Of a stretch of DNA of 43,481 bases, positions 8,257 to 17,422 are shown in pieces. The stretch is from Nostoc sp. TH1S01 (GTDB lineage Bacteria > Cyanobacteriota > Cyanobacteriia > Cyanobacteriales > Nostocaceae). The position numbers were made by a program, and so were the translations under genes. The notes under the pieces were generated by a model. The model was not told the origin of the DNA and ran no database searches. It saw nothing but the letters and a program-made list of their open reading frames with translations. The stretch is taken from contig JAGKSW010000060.1 of NCBI GenBank assembly GCA_018993265.1, positions 1-43,481 on the forward strand, in the 5' to 3' direction. Position 1 is the first letter of the stretch; every line of letters starts with the position of its first letter.

Positions 8257-9024
8257 TTATGGTGGTGATAAAGGATTCATCCATAAGAGGATAGCACGCT
8301 GAAGTTGGTTCAAATCGCGGTAAACCTCTTGCTTAAACCATTGTCCTAAAGCGTCAAAAGGAGTGAATGAAGCTCCTGTTTGCCATTTAATATCTTGTCC
8401 GAGAGGAGTTGTATGAGTTCCAGGTAAGGTTTGTGCTGTCACCATTTCGGGAAAGCGTTGCTGTAATATTTTCGTTAAAGCTGCTGATTGGTCGAGAGTA
8501 TCGTTATTGAATTTGATTAATAAATTCCGGCGGATTTTATAACCTTCTTGCACAATTTTATTGGTTTCTAATGGCGAGGGGGTAAACTCGATAGCCAAAG
8601 TAGAATTTAATTGCTCAACTAAGGGAATAGCATCTCTAGCCGCATAGTTATTAAAGGATATTAAGATATTTCCAGCTCTTTCTACAGGATATAAACTACC
8701 TATGAGTAAATGAAGTTTGCAACCCATACTATGTCCAATACCATAGGTAGGAAGATAAAGCTTACGCAATAAACCTGAGTCGTGTAAGCGTTCGAGAGTG
8801 CGTTCAAAGTTTAATAAAACAGACTGGGCGATCGCTATATGATCTAAAGTATTCACAAAGGGAGTAGCAATCACAACATACCCCTTACTGGCTACCTGTT
8901 CGAGTAACCAGCGATAAGTTAGGTGCGGTGCAGTAGCAACAAAGGCACCCCCTAAAAAATGGATAATACCTATAGGATTTTTGGGAATAAGTACCCAGTT
9001 ACCTCTAATCTCTTTCCAGTCCAT
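8257..9024 (-). CDS. DUF1350 family alpha/beta-hydrolase-like protein
   Basis: A 255-residue protein with the DUF1350 pattern seen in cyanobacteria and plastids: IGIIHFLGGAFVATAPHLTYRWLLE near the N-terminus and the nucleophile elbow GHSMG (in YGIGHSMGCKLHLL). The fold resembles a serine hydrolase, but no substrate is known to me. There is no signal peptide, so it is likely cytosolic or stromal-type. Monocistronic, between a dispersed repeat and the tkt terminator. Confidence 0.85.
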   Translation of the reverse strand: MDWKEIRGNWVLIPKNPIGIIHFLGGAFVATAPHLTYRWLLEQVASKGYVVIATPFVNTLDHIAIAQSVLLNFERTLERLHDSGLLRKLYLPTYGIGHSMGCKLHLLIGSLYPVERAGNILISFNNYAARDAIPLVEQLNSTLAIEFTPSPLETNKIVQEGYKIRRNLLIKFNNDTLDQSAALTKILQQRFPEMVTAQTLPGTHTTPLGQDIKWQTGASFTPFDALGQWFKQEVYRDLNQLQRAILLWMNPLSPP

Positions 9025-9223
9025 GCCTGTAGGCGATCGCTTAATTTACACTTCTTTATATTAGACTGTGAATTACAAGACTGGGGTAACATAGCAGAAT
9101 TCAGAATTCAAAATGAGAATAGGCTCTCTAACTAGTTTTGAGAACTCAATTGTGTACTTCACTCATTTGAAATCTGCTGTATTGGTATTTTGATTTCGCT
9201 GAATTATAAATCCTATGAAACAC

Positions 9224-9250
9224 AAAAAAGGGCGGGTAAATTACCCACCC
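9224..9250 (-). terminator. Rho-independent terminator of tkt
   Basis: Read on the minus strand, GGGTGGGTAA (9241-9250) pairs with TTACCCGCCC (9230-9239) through one G-U pair and is followed directly by six T residues (9224-9229). It lies 34 bases past the tkt stop. Confidence 0.85.
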
Positions 9251-9283
9251 TAGCAAATTAAGAGAATATGTTGGCTGTTGCGA

Positions 9284-11296
9284 TTAACCCAACAATTGTT
9301 TAGCCTTAGCTAACACGTTATCAACGCTAAAGCCAAACTTCTCTAAACAAACGCCACCAGGAGCGGAAGCACCAAAGCGGTCAATGGTGACAGTATCGCC
9401 TTCAGTACCGATGTACTTGTGCCAGCCAAAGCTAGAAGCAGCTTCTACAGCTAAACGCTTGGTGACAGCTTTAGGTAAAACAGATTCTTTGTAAGCTGCG
9501 TCTTGTGCTTCAAATAAATCCCAAGCAGGTAAGGAGACAACACGTACTTTCTTACCTTCGGCTGTGAGTTTTTCCGCAGCAGTGACAGCGAGGCTCAATT
9601 CTGAACCAGTACCAATGATGATTAATTCTGGTGTACCTTCAGAATCGACAACAGTGTATCCACCCTTCGCTACACCTTCAATGGATGTACCTGCCAAGTT
9701 AGGAACGTTTTGCCGAGTTAACGCCAACAAAGTAGGATCATTTTGTTTTGCTCTTTCAATCGCTACTTTGTATGCACCAGAGGTTTCGTTACCATCGGCG
9801 GGACGAATCACTGTCAGGTTAGGGATAGCGCGGAGAGAAGCGAGGGTTTCGATGGGCTGGTGGGTGGGGCCGTCTTCACCTTGACCGATGGAGTCATGGG
9901 TCATTACCCAAATCGATCCTGCTAAAGACAGGGCAGATAAGCGAATAGCCGCCCGCATATAGTCTGTGAAGATCAGGAAGGTAGCACCGTAGGGAATTAA
10001 CCCTGAACCATGCAAGGCAATACCGTTACAAATTGCGCCCATTGCATGTTCCCGCACACCAAAGTGAATGTTGGGGTTTTGGTATTGTCCTTTTTGGAAG
10101 TCACCTTTACCTTTGATTTCGGTCAAGTTGGAGTGGGTTAAGTCGGCGGAACCACCAATCAACTCTGGTACAACCGCAGCCAATTTGTTGAGGCAGGTTT
10201 CTGAGTGTTTACGGGTGGGAACACCTTTATCTTCAGGTGTATAGGTGGGGAGTACTTTATCCCAACCATCAGCCAGTTTGCCACTAAGATAGCGCTCAAA
10301 TTCAGCAGCTTCTTGAGGATACTTAGCTTTGTAATCAGCAAATGTCTTGTTCCAGTCAGCTTCGTAACCTGCACCGCGTTCTACTGCTTTGCGGGTATGG
10401 TTGAGAACGTCTTGAGGAACTACAAATGGCTCATGTTCCCAACCCAGATTTTTCCGGGTTAATTCTACTTCATCTCCACCTAAAGCTGCACCGTGAATCC
10501 CGGCGGTGTTAGCTTTGTTAGGAGAACCATAACCAATAGTTGTTGTCACCTTAATCATTGATGGTTTGTCGGTGACAGCTTTTGCTTCTTCAATGGCTTG
10601 ATGAATGGCTTCTAAATCGGTGTTGCCATCTTTGACATGAAGCACATGCCAGCCATAAGCTTCAAAACGCTTAGAAACATCTTCTGTAAATGCCACATCT
10701 GTAGAACCATCAATAGAGATGTGGTTGTCGTCGTATAGGGCGATGAGTTTACCTAAGCCCAAGTGTCCAGCCAGGGAAGCTGCTTCACCAGAAACACCTT
10801 CCATGTTGCAACCATCACCTAAAATCACATAAGTGTAATGGTCAACAATTTTGGCATCGGGTTTGTTGAACTTAGCTGCTAAATGAGCTTCAGCTATGGC
10901 TAAACCGACTCCATTGGCAATACCTTGTCCTAGAGGGCCAGTGGTAACTTCTACCCCAGCGGTCATAAAGTTTTCTGGGTGTCCAGGGGTTTTAGATTCC
11001 CACTGACGAAATTGCTTGATATCTTCGATGCTAACGCTGTCATAGCCGGCTAAGTACAGCAGTGCATACTGTAACATTGAGCCATGACCAGCAGACAAGA
11101 CAAAGCGATCGCGGTTGAACCATTTGGGATTTTTGGGGTTATACCGCATAAAGCGATCCCATAGCACAAATGCCATTGGAGCAGCGCCCATCGGCAGCCC
11201 TGGGTGTCCCGATTTTGCCTTTTCTATAGCATCGACAGCCAAGAAGCGGATTGAGTTAATACACAGTTCTTCGAGGGATTGGGTTGCAACAGCCAT
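9284..11296 (-). CDS. tkt: Transketolase
   Basis: ThDP-dependent enzyme of the Calvin cycle and pentose phosphate pathway that moves two-carbon units between sugar phosphates. The 670 residues match the family length. Visible motifs are [26 protein letters not shown], the ThDP motif GDGCNMEG followed by [22 protein letters not shown], and in the Pyr domain [14 protein letters not shown] with the catalytic Glu. Upstream on the same strand are acpP and fabF, the usual acpP-fabF-tkt order of Nostoc. A 467-base repeat-rich gap suggests tkt has its own promoter. Confidence 0.97.
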   Translation of the reverse strand: MAVATQSLEELCINSIRFLAVDAIEKAKSGHPGLPMGAAPMAFVLWDRFMRYNPKNPKWFNRDRFVLSAGHGSMLQYALLYLAGYDSVSIEDIKQFRQWESKTPGHPENFMTAGVEVTTGPLGQGIANGVGLAIAEAHLAAKFNKPDAKIVDHYTYVILGDGCNMEGVSGEAASLAGHLGLGKLIALYDDNHISIDGSTDVAFTEDVSKRFEAYGWHVLHVKDGNTDLEAIHQAIEEAKAVTDKPSMIKVTTTIGYGSPNKANTAGIHGAALGGDEVELTRKNLGWEHEPFVVPQDVLNHTRKAVERGAGYEADWNKTFADYKAKYPQEAAEFERYLSGKLADGWDKVLPTYTPEDKGVPTRKHSETCLNKLAAVVPELIGGSADLTHSNLTEIKGKGDFQKGQYQNPNIHFGVREHAMGAICNGIALHGSGLIPYGATFLIFTDYMRAAIRLSALSLAGSIWVMTHDSIGQGEDGPTHQPIETLASLRAIPNLTVIRPADGNETSGAYKVAIERAKQNDPTLLALTRQNVPNLAGTSIEGVAKGGYTVVDSEGTPELIIIGTGSELSLAVTAAEKLTAEGKKVRVVSLPAWDLFEAQDAAYKESVLPKAVTKRLAVEAASSFGWHKYIGTEGDTVTIDRFGASAPGGVCLEKFGFSVDNVLAKAKQLLG

Positions 11297-11763
11297 AATA
11301 AGATTGTTTTTAACGACGGGTTAGCACTCTGCGATCTTCTCATTTACCGGGGTTATTAGAACAGTTAACAGTTAACAGTTATCAAGATAGAATTTACTAC
11401 TGCTCTTAACTGATTACTGATAACTGATTACTGATTGGTATTCCCCTACCGTATCCTCATCATCCCATTCCCGATTGGCGATGGACAAGCGGGATCTCCT
11501 GAGTTTATGGTAATTAATCAACCTGAGAATATTGGTCATGCTGAACCCTTGGTTCAGCTGGGAATGATATCTATGATACTTTTGTCTGGCGCATCTGAGG
11601 AAAAGTATGAAGTATGAAGTGTGAAGTCTGAATCATAACTTAGCACTCAGCACTCACACTTCGACTTACCTCGACTCCCTTCTCCTATCAAAGACGCTGC
11701 GCGAACGACTACGCTCAGGGCAAGTCGCTCGGTACCAGTCGCTCAGTGTACAGCACTCAGCAC
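11297..11763. other. Repeat-rich gap between fabF and tkt
   Basis: It holds tandem heptamers (ACAGTTA three times at 11361-11381; an ACTGATT-type run about 11408-11435; GAAGTAT-type about 11604-11632; AGCACTC-type about 11640 and 11750). It also holds a GC-richer palindromic stretch (about 11690-11745). A 60-codon plus-strand reading frame (11435-11617) lies among them, but its predicted protein matches nothing I know and it ends in the repeat, so I do not call it a gene. Confidence 0.6.
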
Positions 11764-13011
11764 TCAGTACTTTTTGAAGACTAGGGTGACATTATGGCCA
11801 CCAAAGCCAAAGGAATTAGATAGAGCAACTTCAATTTTTTGGGCGCGGCTGGTGTGAGGAACATAATCTAAATCACACTCAGCATCAGGATTTTCGAGAT
11901 TGATGGTTGGGGGAATTTTCTCGTTAGCGATCGCCAGTACGGTTGCAACTGCTTCAATACCGCCAGAACCACCCAACAAATGACCTGTCATCGACTTAGT
12001 AGAGCTAACTGCTACTTTATAAGCATGGTCGCCCAAGGCTGTTTTGATGGCTTTGGTTTCGTTGGAGTCGTTAGCTGGGGTGCTGGTGCCATGCGCGTTG
12101 ATGTAGGTTACTTGTTCTGGGGTAATACCTGCATCTTTGAGTGCTAGTTGAATGGCTCTAGCTGCACCTTCTCCACCGGGAACTGGGGAGGTCATGTGAT
12201 AAGCATCACAGGTCATCGCATAACCAATGATTTCCCCATAAATGCGTGCGCCACGACTGAGAGCGTGTTGTAGTTCTTCTAGAATTAAAATTCCCGCACC
12301 TTCACCCATGACAAATCCATCGCGATCGCGGTCAAAGGGACGGCAAGCATGAGTTGGATCATCATTGCGGAAAGATAGGGCTTTACAAGCGGCAAATCCA
12401 GCTACAGATAAGGGTGTAATTGCTGCTTCACAGCCACCGCAAATCATGGCTTGGGCGTACCCTCCTTGAATCAAGCGAAAAGCATCCCCAATGGCGTTGG
12501 AACCTGCGGCGCAAGCAGTCACAGTACAATTGTTTGGCCCTTTCGCCCCAGTGTGAATTGCTGTGAGTCCGGCTGCCATGTTGGCAATCATCATCGGGAT
12601 CATGAACGGACTACAGCGATCAGGGCCACGATTCAGGTAGACTGTTTGCTGGTCTTCTAATACCTTAATCCCGCCTACACCAGAACCAATAATTACTCCT
12701 ATCTGTTCAGCGTTTAGCTCATTAATTACTAGGTTTGCGTCAGCCAGTGCCTGTTTTGCTGCTGAAACCCCAAATTGTGAAAATCGATCCATGCGCTTAA
12801 CTTCTTTGCGCTCTAAATGCTCATGTGGATCGAAGTTTTTTACTTCACCAGCAATGCGACAATCATGGCTAGACGCATCAAAATGTGTGATGTAATCAAT
12901 GCCATTGCGTCCGCTGATCAATCCTTCCCAATATTCAGATGGTGTGTTGCCAATAGGTGTAATCGCGCCAACACCAGTTACCACAACGCGTTTACGTATA
13001 TAATCTGTCAT
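11764..13011 (-). CDS. fabF: 3-oxoacyl-[ACP] synthase II (KAS II)
   Basis: Condensing enzyme of fatty acid elongation; it joins malonyl-ACP to the growing acyl chain. The 415 residues are the normal length. The catalytic triad is Cys167 (TVTACAAGSNAIG), His307 (INAHGTSTPAND) and His344 (KSMTGHLLGGSGG). It is preceded by acpP, 147 bases upstream with heptamer repeats between them. Together with acpP it supplies the type II fatty acid synthase. Confidence 0.97.
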   Translation of the reverse strand: MTDYIRKRVVVTGVGAITPIGNTPSEYWEGLISGRNGIDYITHFDASSHDCRIAGEVKNFDPHEHLERKEVKRMDRFSQFGVSAAKQALADANLVINELNAEQIGVIIGSGVGGIKVLEDQQTVYLNRGPDRCSPFMIPMMIANMAAGLTAIHTGAKGPNNCTVTACAAGSNAIGDAFRLIQGGYAQAMICGGCEAAITPLSVAGFAACKALSFRNDDPTHACRPFDRDRDGFVMGEGAGILILEELQHALSRGARIYGEIIGYAMTCDAYHMTSPVPGGEGAARAIQLALKDAGITPEQVTYINAHGTSTPANDSNETKAIKTALGDHAYKVAVSSTKSMTGHLLGGSGGIEAVATVLAIANEKIPPTINLENPDAECDLDYVPHTSRAQKIEVALSNSFGFGGHNVTLVFKKY

Positions 13012-13048
13012 GACTCAGTTAAAGGTAGCGAGAAAGCTGCAAATTAAA

Positions 13049-13155
13049 GTGCTGAGTGCTGAGTGCTGAGTTTTTAAGTAGGAAGACTAAGTGAAAAAGA
13101 TAAAATAATTCTTAACTCTTGACTACTCAGCACTCAGCACTTTTAACTCAGCACT
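13049..13155. repeat. AGTGCTG/CAGCACT heptamer repeats between fabF and acpP
   Basis: Three GTGCTGA units at 13049-13070 face inverted CTCAGCA units at about 13124-13155, giving an inverted pair that can fold into a long stem. Single copies recur near 13665 and at 14700-14726. Confidence 0.7.
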
Positions 13156-13158
13156 TTC

Positions 13159-13416
13159 TTAAGCGGATGCGGCAACTTGTTTTTCAATGTAATCAACCGC
13201 ATCTTGGACTGTCAAAATTTTCTCTGCGGCTTCATCAGGAATTTCAATCTCGAATTCTTCTTCAAAAGCCATAACTAGCTCGACGAGATCCAGGGAATCA
13301 GCACCTAGATCATCGATAAAATTAGATTGGGGAGTAATAGTAATCTTTTCTTCGTCAATACTTAGTTGATCAGCGACGCTTTTCTTGACCTTTTCAAAAG
13401 TTTCGTTTTGGCTCAT
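13159..13416 (-). CDS. acpP: Acyl carrier protein
   Basis: An 85-residue acidic four-helix protein carrying fatty acyl chains on a 4'-phosphopantetheine arm. The attachment site is Ser41 in [13 protein letters not shown], followed by the acidic helix [12 protein letters not shown]. It is the first gene of the acpP-fabF pair. Confidence 0.97.
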   Translation of the reverse strand: MSQNETFEKVKKSVADQLSIDEEKITITPQSNFIDDLGADSLDLVELVMAFEEEFEIEIPDEAAEKILTVQDAVDYIEKQVAASA

Positions 13417-13732
13417 ACAATAAAATTCCTTGACCAGTTGCTATTAGCCGCTCTTGATGAGTGACATGGTTTTTGAGCATATACATCTTATCGGAAAGCG
13501 CGATCGCCCGTATACTACCGAGGTGTTTTCTTCTAGAAAACTCGCTCCCTAGCCCCCCAGGGTAAAACAAAGTAGTAGGGCAATTTCTGCGATCGCATAC
13601 ACTGTATAAATGCTTCTACTTATTAATTGTTACTATTTTTTTGGCTAATGTCCAAATAAATTCTTAGTGCTGAGTGCTGTGTAACAAACAAGACCAGCCT
13701 CCAACCCCTAACCCTTAGTCCCTTTTATTTTT
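13417..13732. other. Divergent promoter region acpP / HdrB-like gene
   Basis: A 316-base gap with two HIP1-type sites, a pyrimidine-rich stretch and one heptamer copy. There is no gene. Promoters for both neighbours should lie here, but I could not place them. Confidence 0.4.
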
Positions 13733-14659
13733 ATGATTACTCAAACCCTGAAATACGCTTATTTTCCAGGTTGTGTAGCCCAAGGTGCTTGTCGAGAACT
13801 GTATCAATCTACTCAAGCCCTCACGCAAGCTTTAGGTATTGAATTGATTGAACTCAAAAAAGCTGCTTGCTGTGGTTCCGGTACATTTAAAGAAGATTCT
13901 CAATTGTTGGAAGATACTGTTAACGCCAGAAATATTGCCTTAGCAGAAGCATTAAATCTACCACTACTCACTCATTGCAGTACCTGTCAAGGTGTAATAG
14001 GTCATGTAAATGAGCGCCTAAAAGATTGCCAAAATAGCAATCCGACTTACGTTGACCAAGTTAATGGCTTGCTACACAAAGAAGGCTGTTTACCTTATCG
14101 TGGCAGTACAGAAGTTACACATTTGCTTTATGCTTTGGTCAAAGATTATGGCTTAGAGGAAATTAAGCAACGTGTGACACGGAAGTTAACTAATTTAAAA
14201 TGTGCCGCTTTTTACGGTTGCTATCTGCTGCGTGGACAAAAAACCATGCTATTAGATGATCCTTTCCAACCAGAAGCAATGGAAAATGTGTTTCGGGCTG
14301 TGGATGCAACACCAATTTATTATCGTGGTCGCACCCAATGTTGTGGCTGGCCGTTAGCTAGTTACGCTACGACCGAATCTTTTAAGATGGCGGGAATGCA
14401 CATTCAAGAAGCTTTAGCAAATGGTGCTGATTGTTTAGTTACACCTTGTCCTTTATGCCATTTGAATTTAGATTCTCGTCAACCAGAAGTCGAGAAAGTG
14501 ATTGGTAGAAAGTTAGGTTTGCCAGTGCTACATTTACCGCAGTTAATTGCTTTAGCACTGGGGGTCAGTCCGCAAGACCTTGGCTTAGAAAGACATATTG
14601 TTTCGACAAAACCAGTGTTAGAAAAATTGGGATTGTATAGCAGTCGAAGTATAGGTTAG
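13733..14659 (+). CDS. HdrB-like double CCG-domain iron-sulfur protein
   Basis: A 308-residue protein with two cysteine-rich CCG domains. The first has GCVAQGACRE, AACCGSGTF and HCSTCQG. The second has CAAFYGCYLL, QCCGWPLA and TPCPLCHLN. This is the fold of heterodisulfide reductase subunit B, which binds unusual [4Fe-4S] clusters, and of the SdhC/SdhE subunit of the cyanobacterial and archaeal type of succinate dehydrogenase. In a cyanobacterium the latter role is likelier, but no sdhA or sdhB is nearby, so the partner is unproven. No membrane helix is apparent. Confidence 0.85.
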   Translation: MITQTLKYAYFPGCVAQGACRELYQSTQALTQALGIELIELKKAACCGSGTFKEDSQLLEDTVNARNIALAEALNLPLLTHCSTCQGVIGHVNERLKDCQNSNPTYVDQVNGLLHKEGCLPYRGSTEVTHLLYALVKDYGLEEIKQRVTRKLTNLKCAAFYGCYLLRGQKTMLLDDPFQPEAMENVFRAVDATPIYYRGRTQCCGWPLASYATTESFKMAGMHIQEALANGADCLVTPCPLCHLNLDSRQPEVEKVIGRKLGLPVLHLPQLIALALGVSPQDLGLERHIVSTKPVLEKLGLYSSRSIG

Positions 14660-14746
14660 GACTATGTTGGTGGCTGAAACTCATGAAAATACTTAGTTCC
14701 TACTCAGCACTCAGCACTCAGCACTTCACTATAATTAATTAAGGCA

Positions 14747-14790
14747 AAAATAAAAAGGTAAAATACTTTTTACTTTTACCTTTTTATTTT
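14747..14790. terminator. Bidirectional terminator, perfect 17-bp stem
   Basis: 14747-14763 is the exact reverse complement of 14774-14790, with a ten-base loop. The arms are A-rich and T-rich, so each strand ends in a T tract. It separates the convergent HdrB-like gene and lpxD. Confidence 0.85.
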
Positions 14791-14802
14791 TTACTTTTAA
14801 TT

Positions 14803-15837
14803 TTATTGACGTTGCAGGCGCTTGAATACTTGATACATATCTGGCAGACGACTAGTAATCGCACTGACCTTGAGATAAATTTTGTGAGGTATGGCTGGAG
14901 TACCAGAAACAATTTCTTTGGGCGGGACATCGCTGTGAATACCAGTTTGGGCAGAGGCGATCGCCCCATCACCGATTTTGACTTGATTGGCGACTCCTAC
15001 TTGTCCTGCTAAAATCACACGATTACCAACTGTGACACCGCCAGCCATGCCTGCTTGACCAGCGATCGCACAACCCATCCCAATTTGGCAACCATGACCA
15101 ATCTGTACTAAGTTGTCAATTTTGGTATCCTTGCCAATTCTGGTTTCGCCAACTGCTGGACGGTCAACAGCACTGTTACAGCCAATTTCTACACCATCTT
15201 CTAAAACTGTGTAGCCTGATTGTTCCATTTTGAACCAACCAGTGCGGGTAGGCACAAAGCCAAAACCTTCTGCACCGATGACAGCGCCACTGTGAACTAC
15301 GCAATCTGCACCAATTTGGCTACGTTCGTGAATTGTGCAGTTAGCGTGTAAGGTAGTGCGATCGCCAATTTTGACATCAGGATAAATCACTACATTGGGA
15401 TGAATAATTGCATTATTGCCAATTTCTACTCGTTCTTGCACTACTGCATGAGGGCCAATGTAAACATCACTGCCTATTTTGGCAGTGGGATGAATCACAG
15501 CCGTCGGATGAATTTCTGGGTTGGGGCGATATGGTTGATAAAACAGAGTCAAGACTTGGGCAAATAAAAGTTTTGGTTCTTTTGTACTTACCCAAGCAAT
15601 CCCACGTTCTTGTGCTTGAGTCTGTAAATTTTTGTCTTCTGGCAAAATTAAAGCACTTGCGCTTGTCTGATCAATTAAAGATGCAAATTTACCGCCTTCT
15701 ACATAACTGATAGTTCCAGTTGTGGCTTCATCAATAGCTGCTACTCCGGTAATGTCTATATCTCGGTCTGGGTGAGTTGTCAGGCTACTACTAGTGGTAA
15801 TGTCCCCGAATTGGTCGATGATTTCGCTGAATTTCAT
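14803..15837 (-). CDS. lpxD: UDP-3-O-acylglucosamine N-acyltransferase
   Basis: Third step of lipid A synthesis: transfers a 3-hydroxyacyl chain from ACP to the 2-amino group of UDP-3-O-acylglucosamine. From the ATG at 15837 (MKFSEIIDQFGD) it has 344 residues. A TTG nine codons upstream is a less likely start. Residues 1-100 form the uridine-binding domain. Residues of about 100-310 are hexapeptide repeats of a left-handed beta-helix (IHPTAVIHPTAKIGSDVYIGP and many more), with the active-site His in NLVQIGHGCQIG. It is distant from other lpx genes and preceded by a repeat-bearing gap. Confidence 0.93.
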   Translation of the reverse strand: MKFSEIIDQFGDITTSSSLTTHPDRDIDITGVAAIDEATTGTISYVEGGKFASLIDQTSASALILPEDKNLQTQAQERGIAWVSTKEPKLLFAQVLTLFYQPYRPNPEIHPTAVIHPTAKIGSDVYIGPHAVVQERVEIGNNAIIHPNVVIYPDVKIGDRTTLHANCTIHERSQIGADCVVHSGAVIGAEGFGFVPTRTGWFKMEQSGYTVLEDGVEIGCNSAVDRPAVGETRIGKDTKIDNLVQIGHGCQIGMGCAIAGQAGMAGGVTVGNRVILAGQVGVANQVKIGDGAIASAQTGIHSDVPPKEIVSGTPAIPHKIYLKVSAITSRLPDMYQVFKRLQRQ

Positions 15838-15932
15838 TTTGAGATTGATTGAAAATTCGTTCAAAGCAAAATTATTGTCTCTCTTTTACTAGAACTTAGG
15901 CAGTGAATTGACAAATCAAAGATAAAGGCAAA

Positions 15933-15961
15933 GGGTGTAAAGAAGCAAAAAGCTTACACCC
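15933..15961 (-). terminator. Possible terminator of the radical SAM gene
   Basis: GGGTGTAA (15933-15940) pairs with TTACACCC (15954-15961). On the minus strand the stem is followed by a T-rich stretch. It lies about 180 bases beyond the radical SAM stop, which is far, so the role is uncertain. Confidence 0.4.
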
Positions 15962-16143
15962 AATCTCAATAATGAAGTTTTTTATAAGTAAATACGGTTC
16001 AGTTAAGAAAGTTTCTCTGTAGAAGCAAGGGAACACTTCGACAAGCTTAGTGCATCGCAGGGAACGGGGAACAGCAAAAGAAAAAGGCTTATCTGAACTG
16101 TATTGTTTTATAAGTCCTGTTTATTTTCTGGCTTTTAGGTCGT

Positions 16144-17217
16144 TTACTGGCATTCTTCTGCTGATGGAACTTTGCTGTGGAGATTCTGCCTGAGTAAGAC
16201 TTTTAGCCGTTGATTATCTTCAGCCGTGATGGTTTCACCATAGTGATGAAGCTGAAATAGTTGGCAATAACGGTCTTGTTTTGCACACATTAAACAACCG
16301 TAAGCATGATTGCCATTAGCGCCACAGAGTCGATGTCCCATGACTGGGCCAAGGGAAATTTTGTGTTCACTCGCCACTGTGCTGAGAATAGAACGTAGTT
16401 GAGACTCAAATTTTGCTGATAAAAGTTGCTTGCGCCCTGGTTGTGTACGATCCCATTGGGGTACAGTTAGTCCCTTTTTTAATAAACTCTCTTCAATTTC
16501 CTCAGACATGACAATCCCAGACAAAATTACATGGTGAGCCACGTAGGGTAGAAGTGTACGTGCCAATTGCCACATCAAAGCTTCATCAAACCACTGTTCA
16601 ACCAAGGGACGGAGATACCAGCAGCAGGGAATGCCAAGTTTGACTAAATCTTGTAGCAGCTTAACTCGTCCTGGAATGGAGGCTTGTTCATAGCCTGGTT
16701 TTAAGGGTGGTAGACTCACAAAAACCGTGACTCGCAGGGCGTTCGGTCTGGCTAAGGTAGCTTTTAAACGTTCGAGAAATGCTTGACCAGGATGGACTTT
16801 GGTGGTGATGTAGACCATGTTGGCGGCTTGACGGTCAATCAGTGCATTGAGAATTGACAGTACACGTTCCCGATGCGCTGGAATAAATGGGTCGGAATAG
16901 TCGCACAAGGAAATGGGATAACCTTTTTGTCCTTCTGGGGTGGCAAAAATCCGGTCTAATAAACGATCAAGTAGGTCAGATGGAGTGAAGTTATTCTCAA
17001 AATTTTCTGGATGATGATGCCATTCACGGTCTTGATGGCAGACGCAATAAGCACATTCAACTGGACAACGATTCTGGGCATCTGGAAGAAATGGATTCAG
17101 ACTAAAATATTTAACTGCTCGTTCTTGAGAGGGAATTCCTAATACGGGAAACCCATGTAGCATATACTGACTGCCCTGCAATGTAATTTCAGACAGAGTA
17201 GATTGGTAGTTTGTCAT
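16144..17217 (-). CDS. Radical SAM protein with extra C-terminal cysteine cluster
   Basis: A 357-residue protein. Residues 51-58 (CPVECAYC, CX3CX2C) are the SAM [4Fe-4S] site, followed by strands and helices of a radical SAM barrel (PISLCDYSDPFIP, NMVYITTKVHPG, LRVTVFVSLPPL, GIPCCWYLRPLV). Near the C-terminus four cysteines (LCGANGNHAYGCLMCAKQDRYC, quoted in two parts: LCGANGNHAY and GCLMCAKQDRYC) could hold a second cluster. The layout recalls spore-photoproduct-lyase-like and related enzymes, but the spacing does not let me name a substrate. It stands alone in its transcript, so context gives no hint. Confidence 0.8.
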   Translation of the reverse strand: MTNYQSTLSEITLQGSQYMLHGFPVLGIPSQERAVKYFSLNPFLPDAQNRCPVECAYCVCHQDREWHHHPENFENNFTPSDLLDRLLDRIFATPEGQKGYPISLCDYSDPFIPAHRERVLSILNALIDRQAANMVYITTKVHPGQAFLERLKATLARPNALRVTVFVSLPPLKPGYEQASIPGRVKLLQDLVKLGIPCCWYLRPLVEQWFDEALMWQLARTLLPYVAHHVILSGIVMSEEIEESLLKKGLTVPQWDRTQPGRKQLLSAKFESQLRSILSTVASEHKISLGPVMGHRLCGANGNHAYGCLMCAKQDRYCQLFQLHHYGETITAEDNQRLKVLLRQNLHSKVPSAEECQ

Positions 17218-17422
17218 ACACCCTTTAACAAAAAATATGCGAAAAATCGCTTACTCTAGGGTGACTGCTGTCAATATGGAGTGGCAATGAGAGAAATGCT
17301 TGAAAATTAGTATTATTTTTGACAAATATGAAGTTTTTACGGAAGTAATTTTGCTCCCTCTCTACAGAATAAAAAAATATACAGTACTTAAATAGCAAGA
17401 ATTCTGAATTATTTAGTTTTTA

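Noticed and set aside
11435-11617. 60-codon reading frame between fabF and tkt
   Set aside because: No ribosome site, no recognisable family, and its end runs into a tandem heptamer repeat.
13049-14726. Repeated short units that might be a CRISPR array
   Set aside because: The units are seven bases with no spacers of constant size and lie in tandem or inverted runs; no cas genes are present.
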